From positions 10,912,001-10,976,000 of the forward strand of contig NC_046675.1 in NCBI RefSeq assembly GCF_003369915.1: DNA of 64,000 nt, in the 5' to 3' direction. Each line of letters starts with the position of its first letter. Position 1 is the first letter of the stretch. A program made the position numbers and the translations under genes. The stretch is from Drosophila miranda. Lineage: Eukaryota > Arthropoda > Insecta > Diptera > Drosophilidae. Positions 45,384-57,300 of this stretch are shown one piece after another. The notes under the pieces were generated by a model. The model did not search any database and had not been told where the DNA came from. It saw only the letters and a list, made by a program, of their open reading frames with translations.

Positions 45384-48300
45384 CTGCAGAAATCCGGAAA
45401 AGAGAAGATAAATATAATATATATATATACTCGTATATATAGGGGCTTAGATTGTGATAAACAATGCGGGGATCAGGTGAAAAGAAATACCAGTGTCCTT
45501 GCTAGCGAGCTGCTAGGAGCTGCCGGTCAAGGCTGGCAGGGAAAATTAATTGAACAGACTAAAAGCCATTACGGCAGCGAGAATGAGTATATCCGACTGA
45601 CAGGATGATTGCCCAAGCCGTAAAAAAGGGGAAATCAATTTGAAATAGCAGCGCTCCACTTGTGGGCTGAATAATTTAAATCGCGGAAAAGACCTTGAAA
45701 CTGACTAGCAGCAAACCACAGCAAAGGTCGCCGATTAGACGAATGGAATTGAATGGAAATAGTCAGCCGCTAAAAAGTTTTGGCATAAACAAGGCGACGG
45801 CGACCAGCAGCTAACTGATGGTAGCCCCTTAGGGCATCATAAGAAACAATTACAATGTGGAGGAGCATTCTCGGCTGCGAAGTGGCCCAAACAAATGACG
45901 CACTTCACGCAACATAAATAACACGCATACGCCCCTTGGTTCAAGTGACAGTTTGGCAGCCACTTCGGCACTTTTGGGCGGCAAAGAGGTCGAAAGACAA
46001 TGGAGTCGCCTCCGGCTAGATGCCAGGGACCACGGCCAACGACCGTTGTGAGTCATGGACCTGGTAATGTGTAAATTATTTCCTACAATCCTGGACAATT
46101 TACAACAGTGCCCGAGTCGAGGCAACGACTCGTCTGGAAGCAAGTGTTAACAACCGGCTTGTAGGCAAACACTGTCGGCAAATATATATAAATTAACCTT
46201 TGTTTGCCTTGTCTCTCTAGCGGTGGGGGTTACTCGAAATTAAACGTACATTCAGTGCACTTGTAGAAAATGTCAGTTTTCATGCACTTGGCTAAGAAGC
46301 TAAGACGGTTTTCCAAAAACCTCCCATTATTCTCAGTGTAGACTTACGCAAGAGACATGACACCGCACCTCCCTTTGCGTAGCTTATGAGCCCGGCCAAA
46401 AGCAGCTCGGCAAACTCCAATGCAAATAAGGACAACATTTCAAATCTGCCAGAAAGACGGAAGACAACGTTGACTTTTGTGTATATCTTTCTTGGCGGCT
46501 GCGGGAGACATCCTGACAGCCCGAGAAATAACAATGGGCATACCCCAAACGTACCCCTAACGAAACCCCAACACACATATATCCCATTATCATGCTAATT
46601 TATTTTGTGAAAATTCCATCCGTGATTCTCTTCTACATCTCATAATTTTCGTCGCGCGTGCCTCCCCCGAGTGAAAAGCGAGCATTTTTTGATGAGCTCA
46701 CGGCTCGTCATTTTGCGGGACGAGAGTATGGCCCAACACCCAAAGCAAATATTATGCCTGCATAGCATTACATTACAGAATAAATAAACCGAATGTGCAC
46801 ACAGACAGAGACGCACAATTCATGCGAATCACGCATACGCCACATTACGCTGCGTTGCGTTGCGCCACCACTCACCTTTGACGGAGTACGTTTTGTAGTC
46901 GGCATACTGTTCGCCCTGGCCGACAGTCGCCGGTATCGTCGACAGACAGGTGATCTCCATGCGCCCATTGCTGCCCACATGCTCGTCGGTGATTTCCAGG
47001 TTCAGTTGGCTGATGCTAAACATGCCCTTCTCCTGCTGGGCGGCGGTCACAGCCGCTGCGGCTGCTGCCACGCCACTACCGCCGCCTGGATGGGAGAGCG
47101 GACGCTGGTAGCCGGCCGCCAGCTGATTCATGGGACCCGAATTCGGGGGTATGCCCAGCTCTTTGGCAATGTTGGGCGCCTGGGGGCCAAAGCCACCGCT
47201 GTTCAGGGTACTCCGGATGATGCCCAGGGCGTTCTCGTTGATGTGCCGCCGATACTTGCGGTTGCTGCTGTTCCTGCAATAAAAAAGGAGGGATTCGATT
47301 GAGTGTGGAGAGTTAGAGCCAGGGTTTAATGGGCGTGGGTCTGGGCCAATTTGCACACAAATAAAATCGTAAATATTTGCATTTTATGATTGATGTATAG
47401 CAACGTGAAAAGCAAATAAAAGACACATAAGAGAAGCCCACCACATTCCAGGCACGCACATCTGCCCAAAGGATCCCAGCCGAATGGATATGCGAGCTGT
47501 CATAATTTCCAGCAGAGCCCCAAATAATTGATAATCGAACGAGTTTCATAAATACAAATCTTATTCTCAAGTTCACAGACGTTCACTCCCTGGAAATGGC
47601 GAGCATTGTGTGCGGTTATTGATCGTTTGAAATAAACTTTTGCCGCTCAATGGGCGTGCTCTCTAATGATTCTCCTGCATTACTGGTTGATTAGCTTGCA
47701 TTATTCAGGCGGCGGCAGCAGTTTCTGCTTGGCCCACGCACATTCTAACTCTAATTAGCTTTTACGACTTTGCTTCATATTTGATAAGAGGCCTGAACGG
47801 CATACAAATGAACCCGGTTCCGCTGGCTGTGGCAGGGAGAGGGCCTGATCTCCTTCCCTGTAATTACCTTGGGCTTCGCTGGGTTTAGGCCGCCACAGAG
47901 GCTGTGACGATGTGCGGCGTAGCGACATGTTGCTTTATTACAAATGCAAAATGACAGCGAAATTGCCTGAGCAAACTCACAAACACCCACACACATCACT
48001 CACATGGGTGCCGAGCCCCGTGCGTGCCCAGACACTTGAGCAAATAATGTGGATACCATACCATACCATAAAGTTTAATGCATCGAATGTGCTGGCAAAC
48101 CAATTGTCAGATGTGTTGGTTTACGGCCCGAACCCCACTTTACGGGCCATCAGCACACAGCATTAGATTTTGTGGCAAACTCGTTTTCGAATGCCATTTG
48201 CAGGGCGCTTACTTCCGTCTCATTTAAACAATTATTTCATTTGCATATCACTTCGGTCTGCTCTTCCTTTCGCTCTGGCGTTGTGTTTGCCTTTGGCTCT

Positions 48301-51300
48301 GTGTCAGGCTCGCCTGCTTATGCAAATTGGAAAGTAAATGGCATAGAATTTTAGCAAAATTATATTTAAATATTACTTGGCTTAAAGTGCAGCAGCAGCA
48401 GCGGAACTAAGACCAAGAGCAAGAGCGGAATGAACTAAGGCAACGGATGCCGCAAGGAGTCCTGGAGATAAAGCAAGGTGTCAGCAAAAAGTTGCTTTTG
48501 TGTGCGAGTGTTTGCTTCTCTTTCAATCTTTCGGCAATGTGTGTGTGTGTATGGTGTGTATGCTATGAGGGTGTGTGCGCTTCCTCTGTGCTGGGAGAGC
48601 ACTTGGTAACCAGAGAGAATATGGGCAAATGTCATGCAAATTGTGAGAGCATATGACGGCACATGGATGCGCTGCCAGCAAAATGGAGAATATCCCAATC
48701 GCATAATCATAAGGAGCACACAAAAATCGATTTCCATTATGCATTCTTTAAGGTTTTTTCAAATAAAATACGGTCTGAATTGCTGTTAAGAGTTCCCAGT
48801 GTGGCTTACAAGCCATGAATTCCTTGGCTTTCGTAAAGGGTATTCATTGCAAACTCTGGCACACAGCACGCACGAAACGCAAACAGCAGGAGTAGCAGCA
48901 GCAGCAGCAGCTTGGGAAAAACTTAAGCAACAGCAACAGTACGAGTACCAATAATAACGAAGAGATAGCCGGTAGCTTGGTAACTGGGAACGCAGTAACC
49001 AAACGACAGCTCGAGGCAACAGTAAGCCAGTTTAACTAGGGGAGCAAACAAATGCTGGGCAAAACTCAAAGCAAATGCACATCATCCGCATAAGCCTTCG
49101 ACAGCTCTGGCTCTACGAAGATGACGACGAGGAGGAGGAGGTCCTCGCCTTGCCCGCACGGGGCTGATGACAGCAAGGATCCGAGACAGAGAGGCACCAG
49201 CTGCAGCCCCGGCATCATCAACGTAGAGCTCTTGTTACTGTTGATGTTGGTGCTGCTACTGTTGCTGCTGCTGTTGCTACAGTTGTCTTAATAAAATTCC
49301 TTATGCAGCGCACTTTTCGCAGGAAGAGCCAGCTAGCACCGGTAGCGACAACAAGGAACGCAAGGCAGCAACATGAAAGCTGGCAGGACGAGGCAAGAAA
49401 CAACAGCATCAGCACCCGTGGCAGGAAGCTCAAGTTCAAAACATAACAAACTTGCCAAGCAATTCAAATCAGACGGAAATGCGGCCCCCGGTGTACAGTA
49501 TACAGTCGTGGAATATTCTTAGACGAAAATGTGTTCCGAAGTTATGAAACTGCTGTCTGGCATGACACTTTAAATTCCACTCAACTAAGGAAAAGAAACT
49601 ACCAAATGTCTTAACTCTCCACTGACATGCAAAACAGCCTTTGGGGCGCCCGGGCCCTGGGTGATAATTTGAGAAATAGGCTTAATTAATTGATAAGTCA
49701 TGTAGTTTCTTTGGGGCTGCTGCTGGAGTGGTATTGGCATATTTATTTGTCTCTGGGCCACAGAAACCGCAGACTAATTTAGTTTGAAAACGCAAGCAAA
49801 CCCCCGAAGGCAGAAAAACCTTTTAGCTATTTATGATGGACACGGCAGAGCGGGAAGAGCACGAAATAGTATTTCCAATACTGGAACAGAGGAGAAAGCA
49901 TTCCGCTCTGTGCTCCATCGTTCCACTTAGCAGGAACAAGGAAAGCAACTTAGGTGGGCGCAAGGGCTGCGTGCAGGACCATGAATTTCTTATACGGGTG
50001 TACACAGAAAGAGGTCTTGAAATCGGAAATCGGAAACCGGAACTTGGGCGAACCGCAACTTGGCAGCACCAACTCGAAACAACAGCAAAAACAGAACAGA
50101 GGCAGCAGGATCCTAACCAGACACCAGACACACAGATTACCAGCTCAACTTTTTGCTAGGCTAACTTTGCAAAAGCCCAAAACTGTTGGCCAAAATCAAA
50201 GCTTAACCCGGGGGGCAAGAACCGAACCCTGACTCCCCTCTCTGCTAAATTACATGGCACAACGCATGCAAATTTTCGCTGGCAAGTAGTTGCCTGGGGC
50301 CAGCTAATTTGTATTAACTATTCAGGGGTGTAAAATGTTTCGTCATCTGGGACGGGAACGGGAACCAGGCCAAAGTCGGATCGGATGCGCGCGCACAAAA
50401 GTATGCCATGAAATGGCTTTAAAACTGGGTTAGAAGCGACGCGTCGCATTGCGTGGCACAAACACCGACACAGCCGCAACAAAGAAACTACCGCCACTGA
50501 CAACGGCAACGCGTGTGAAATTATAACTGACAGCGAAGCTCCTTTTGTCGTCTCTGACTCGCTGTGGCATGCGGCCCATTGAATAATTTATGCACTATAA
50601 AGTGCCACAGCCCCTGGCCATGCCTCTACGCTACGTTACGATACGTTTCCTGCCATGGCAGGTACGAGGACTCGAACAAGTCAAAAAATGCCAGAGAGAA
50701 CGAGAGACAGGAGACTCGACGCGATGGTATGTTTGGTATTGTGATGTAAATGCATTTAAAACGGACGTTTTTCGCGTGCGAGCGTCAGTGCTGTTTGCGT
50801 GTTGCCCTTGGCAAACCTCATTTAGATGGCCATAGAAGTGTATTAATTGCATGCGTGTCACTCCGACCACTCGCAGATGGGGCATGCAGCTAATTAGAGG
50901 TAGACTGTGAGGTCAAACCGAATGGAAAATGCTGTTCATTATTGGAGAATTCCATCGTTTAACACAACCAATTAGGAGCAACAATTCGATAAATTAAGTT
51001 TAAATCAAATTATAGCAAAATATTTTGGTATTCATACACTCACTCTCCGGAATGTATTCTCTTTGCACATGTTGCACGCGACATGCAGACATTGAAGTTG
51101 TACCGCCGCAGGGTACTGAGCCGGGTAATTGCCGTAATTGGCCATTTATCGTCAATCACAGAGAGTTGCATGTTCATGTTTGACTTGAAAAATGCATATT
51201 TCCGTAATTAACTTGATTGCATTTCTATTGGCAGCGCTTCCAGGCTTTCAGGCTTCTTGGCAACAGACAGAAACGTGTCAGAGATTAAGTTCAATGCCGC

Positions 51301-54300
51301 AAGAGAGTACAGTGCTTATCTTAACAGTTTGAGGTGAACTGGAGCTACTGCTTTATTTTACATGACATGACATTTCACTCCAGTGGCGCCACTACTGATA
51401 TCAGCGGAAACTACGTGATCTGTTGCTCTCATTCAAAAGCTCGTTGATATTTTTACATATAATTTATGCATCGAATCGCCGAATTTTAAGTGGAAAGATT
51501 CGTCTAAAGACGCAGATACTCGTGTCAAAATACAAAAAAGTACAAAAGTAATAATAAAATAATACAAAGTACAGAAGGTAACATCCCCAGCGGCTTATAG
51601 CTCCATAGCTCCACTCCATCACTTATCGCTTTTTTTTTCAAAATAATATTTATAACTTATATTCTCACTTGAACACATCTAATTGCGAAATCAATGGAAT
51701 AAATCAGTCATATCTCAAATGCCACCATAAATGTTATCATAAATGCTTCAATCATATGCAAACAACAAGCCGAACAACAAAAAAACGAAACCCTAAACTA
51801 TAAATGCCGCAAGCGACGCCAGCTAATTTGCATAAATAGGTCTTTTTGTGGCCACATGTGTGCGAGTATTGTATCTGTTGCTTTTACGAAATAGATTCGA
51901 ATAGCCATAGATTTTGTACAGTGGACAGCCAGTCGAGTCGCGTTCGATGGGACCATGATTTGTGATCCGCTGCAGCCAGTTTCCACTGCTTTCGAGCTGC
52001 CAATTGACAGAGCGAAATATCGGTTGGCATTAATTAATTTTGAGTTTTGCAAATCATTCCCAGAATTATATCTGGTTGGGCGGATGGATGGATGGGCTCC
52101 GATGGCTGTGCTGTTGACATTGTAATTGATTTATTTTTTATTGTTTGTAGTCCGGTTTTTGTGCTGTCTCCTCTTGGCTGTAATGTTAGTAATTCATTAA
52201 TTACGTATCCACAAAACTGCCAGCTATGCAAATTATTTGGCATTGCTCCATTTGAACGGTGATAAGCTTGGCCTATCGATGTCCAGCCGCAGCCGCAGCA
52301 CCAGCTCCAGTTCCACTTTGCATTTGCATTTCATTCAGAGAAATTGGCAATACGCTTTGAATTTATGCAAAACTAATTCGCTGGCGGATACAGTTGGTCC
52401 GTTTTACGTTTTGCGTCACTTGCAACGGCTCGCGGTTAGCGGATGAGGCGGATAATCGAACCAAGACAACGGCAATAGCTACAGCCGCATCGCATCTCTT
52501 CTTAACCACGCTTTGGGACGGGCTATAAAAACGCCCATCGGATGGAGGGGCCACAACATTACCCGTTCACAACTCGAGGCGTGCCCACTAACGCGTTGAC
52601 AGCTTTAGCAGCCTCCAGGGAAAAAGAGTTCAGCAAAGACCGCAGAAGATGCGTGGATTAATCGTAAGTGAAATTGAGTTGGGTCGCTGCAAACATTTGG
52701 ATTATACATTGGATTGGATTTCCTTAGCAGGTTCTGACCTTCTTGACAGCAGCAGCAGCAGCAGTGCGCGCCGATGTAGGTGGCTACAACTACGGAGCCG
52801 GCCTGAGTGGCTCGTCTGGCGGCTCTAATGGAGGTTCTAACTCTGGTGGATCTCTGTCTGGCGGCTCAATCTCTGGCGGTTCATACTCTGGTGGTTCCAG
52901 CGGCTCCCTTTCTGGGGGCTCTATTTCCGGCGCTACGCTGTCTGGCGGATCGCTTGGCTCTTCCGTGGGCTACTCCAATGACTATGCACCCGTCAACACC
53001 GATTTCAATAAGGAGTTCTTCACCTACAGCGCCCCAGAGGCCGACTTCGAGGACAACAAAAGCGTTAGTGACCTGGCCGCTTCGCTGAAAAAGAACTTGC
53101 GCGTGGTCTTCATCCGTGCCCCCGAAAACAAGGGCCTGGAGAACGCCGCCCTGGCTCTGGCCAAGCAGGCTGCCGAGCAGCAGACCGCCATCTACGTGCT
53201 GACCAAGCAGGGTGACCTCTCCAGCCTGGCCAACCAGCTGCAGAACCTGAACCATGTGAGTGCCAGCAAGCCCGAGGTGCACTTTGTCAAGTACCGCACG
53301 CCGGAGGACGCTCTGAATGCCCAGCGTACCATCCAGCAGGAGTATGAGCGCCTGGGTGGCTCCTCTGCCTCTCACAATGGAGGAGTTGCTCCAGTCCTGG
53401 ACTTCACCTCCAAGCGCCAGCAACAGTTCCAACAGCAACAGCAACAGCAGCAGCAACAGCAAGTGCAGCTGGTGGATGAGCGTCGTGCCTCCAACATCAA
53501 TGTGGCGTCGACTGGCAGTGTGTCGAACATTGGCGTTGAGCTGGAGGCCCCCTCCACTTCCTACATCCCACCCACGGCCCAGGCCGCGCCTGTGGCCACT
53601 TACTTGCCTGTGAACAAGGTCAAATAGTTGCTCGAAGTCTAGCCTTATTAACAAATTAGCCAAATTGTGGAGTACCCTCCTTCAACCTCCTTCGTTATAA
53701 AATAGAAATTTAATTTTAATGTGCGCGCTTGCTGTTCTTGTTCTTGTTCTCGTTGAGATTAATGGGGCACGCCATTTCGACGTCTTGTAGTCGCTATCGA
53801 CGAGGCACTTACCTAGACATTCTGGTCCGTCTCCATCCCCTCCCATAGCTTGCAATTAAAACTAAAAGCGCATTGGCATTGGACGTTGGCGTTTAAAAGT
53901 TGCCGTAAATTTAAGTGACCGACCGGTCCCTTATCCGAGTGGCCCAGTGTCGGAGTCGGAGTCCGAGTCCTGGCCTTGTCCAGTTCTTTGTCCCCTGGAA
54001 CCCTAGAACCGGCTCCGGCATTACTGCCGCGGTTTATGGCACGTCAACGTTGGCCACCGTTGACCCGCCTTAAAGGATTACCGCCACACACGCGATCAGG
54101 GCCAGCAAAGCAGCTAATTACCGCCGCAGCCACAGCTACACGGCCAGCCAATTTCTGGCGCTTCAAATACACCAGTCGCGACATTTAATGGGCACCCTTT
54201 TGAGGGTCAAGTCAGTGGCAATTTGGTCTTGGCGAAGGGCAAGGAAAGGAGAGGAGAATGAAGGAAAGCCACACTGAAAATTAAATGAAAATTGCCAGCT

Positions 54301-57300
54301 GCATTTTAGGAGCGCTCAGCTCTGCCTTTGTTTGTGCTTGGGAATTTCTTCGGGCAGAGGAAGGCTGAGAATTGTTGGCAAAAGTGCAGAAGTCCTTCGC
54401 CGAAACAGTTGCTGTTTAAGTACTTCCTCAGACATCTCTCAAAATAATTTAGAAATTTACTTTTAATAGGAATTTCATTATGAACCAAGTGCAATCTACG
54501 AGTGGAACTACTCCACTACTCCCCTAGTCCATGGGGACTGCTTAGCCTCCCTTTAAACTGACATTGAGGGAGCAGGAGAAACATTCCACAGCAGCGATTA
54601 AGGAGGTGTTTCCTGTGGCCGAGTTAGGTTGCCGTTTGCTGGCTTTTTGGATTGCTTTTCGGATCCCGTGTGTGTTGGCCACCTGTTCGGGGAACTTACG
54701 GCACAAAGGAAGCAAGCAAAGGGCAGCCAAACGGCCGGAATAAAAGGCAGTAGGCAGCCAAGTTGCAGCTAGACACCGACACTTCCACAGAAGCAGAAGC
54801 AGATACAGACCTTCAGACCTGCACAGCGCTTAGGTTGAGTTGTGCTCCGGCTGGCCTGTACAGCTGAGCCTGCCACAAAGGCCTTACGTGTTGCACAAAC
54901 ATAAATTGTGCAACAACGTGTAAACTACTTTTTGACTGCATGAAACGCGCCATTCCCATCCCCATGTCCTTGCCCAGGCCAGACCTGCCTTGGTATCCTA
55001 CGAGTATTCCTGTTTCTGCTGCTGCTGCTGCTCGTTGTTCCCTCGGCAAGTGTTCATTCAAAGCTACGTGTTATACCTTTTATAGCCATGGAAGGAACGT
55101 CTGCTGCTGTTGCTTTTGTTGCCTCATGGCTGTAGCTCTTCTTTTGTTTTTTGTGCTTTTCATGTTGCATTCTTAAAGTCATTTCAAGCTGCTCTAGAGA
55201 AAGGAGGAGAGCAGCCAGCCATAACGAATTGTTGTACGAGTATTCAGCTTCATAATACGGCAATGAGAGTATGAAAGCATTTTGATGTTCTGGCTTTTAA
55301 GTGGCACTCGACGAAGCCGGTTTGTCGGCCCCCCAGTCACTAATCACGTTAAGCGGTTAATTACTTTGGATTGCTTATATCGCACATTCCCATACACTCC
55401 CACCCAACCAATCACACACACACACCCCACATGGCGTTGCCCATTGCAGGCCATAAATCTTGCAAGGCCGCTAGGCGGCAGAGCAGTTCAGTGCCTGACC
55501 CAAGGCATGGCTCTTGTCTGGCGGTGGGTATGACATTAGCATTGCATTTGCATAAAATAACATGAATATTTTCGCCATGCTCCACAGTACGCCCACAACA
55601 CCAGTCAGGCGCACAGCGCGAGGCGACACCCACACACGTTCGAGGGGCGCATAAGGCATAAACTTAATAAAGAGCGCAGTTTATTCCTGGACGGCCGAGC
55701 AGCCCAAGCCGTGCACCCACACTCTACCCCATGAATAAGCACACACATGCAATGGAATTTATGCACATTGGCATTGGCATGCACATAAACGCTGCCTGTT
55801 ACTGCCTGCCACAGCCGCCTCCCCTTTTGTTTCCGTTGTTCGTCCTTGTAATTGTTGCTGTTGCCGTATTTGTTGTTCCTTTCATAGGGTATAATCATTT
55901 TGAGCAGGTGTTCGCAATGCAGGAAGCATTTTCGACCCAAACAGCATATGATCTTGTTCCACCTGGAAGGAATAACTATGTCCGTCAGTCAGTATAGGAG
56001 CTGAAGCCACCAAGATCGGAACACTCTATATATAACATATCATAAAGCTTCAACTTCAACTTGAAATATTGGCTGTATCAGGGTATCTGAACCTTCGACG
56101 CCAAAATTATACTTTTGTTGTTTGTTTTTGTAGGATGTTGTTATTGCATGTGCACTTTATGTGTATCCATTTTTTCCGAGTTTACACCAGACTGCTGCAT
56201 AAATATGCAACGCTTATCACATGCTTTTATGGCACAAAGGTTTCCCAGTTTCCAGTTAAGGGCGAGTGTGAAATCACGCCCACATAAACCTATAACCGAA
56301 GCCGTCTACAGGTGTCTGTCTGGCTGGGTTTCCCAGCCAGCAAAAAGTTAACGATTCAATCTAATTTATTGCACAAGCCTCTAATCCTTCCTTCCAGTGT
56401 AGTACACATCTTCTGCGTTATTCTGGCTTATGTATATTCCCTCTGTGCTTTGCATATAATTTATTTCATATTGCCATTTGGTTTTAGCGAAATTAGTTCT
56501 CCAGACCCCGTCGTATACCCCACTCTGAGTTGCGGGGAAATTATTTATAAAATAGTTTCGCGTTCGGCTCGTGCATTTGGAGCTGGCTCTGGCACTCTGC
56601 CTCCCTTTCTGCTTACGGCAAATGCAATTAGCGTCCGCTGATTACCAGGCAAGGAAATGGCACGAGTGTAAATTATGGTTTTTAGTTTATGGCAAATTAA
56701 CCAAGTGGGTTTATTTCATGCTCCCACACACACACACATGCGGAGTTCAAACTTTTTACGGCCATAAATTGGGAATTCTATGGCGGAGGCGGAATACGAA
56801 ACTTTTTAGCTTATGCAAATGCAAAGCCAAGGCAGGCAATAAGCTTTCGGCAGTCCTTAAATGGCAAATTCATTAACCAATTACCAGGGGCCTTGACATT
56901 TAGAGTGTGCATCATCACTCAGGGAATAGTGGACCGACCAGTGGCCTGAATTGTCCCAAAGAGCGAAAGTTGGTTGCAATGTTAGTATTTTTAGGAACCT
57001 CACACACCATCTACCATCCCTCCCCCGAAAGTGTGCTACGTGCCACGTGGCGTATGTGTAATATCAGGCACGACCAGGCAACTTCAAAGAAGCAGCCACT
57101 TCGTGGAAACTCGCAGCGACTTGTGGCTTTCATTAAACTGAGACCACACCCACATCCACTCCATACGACACCTTCACCTTCTCGCCCTCCCCCCCTTCGC
57201 ATACACACTTGCAACGAAAAGTTGTTATATTGGAAAAGTTTCTGTGCTTGATTTTTAATATCACAGGTGAACGTAAATAATTTATTGCGTTCATTTACGT

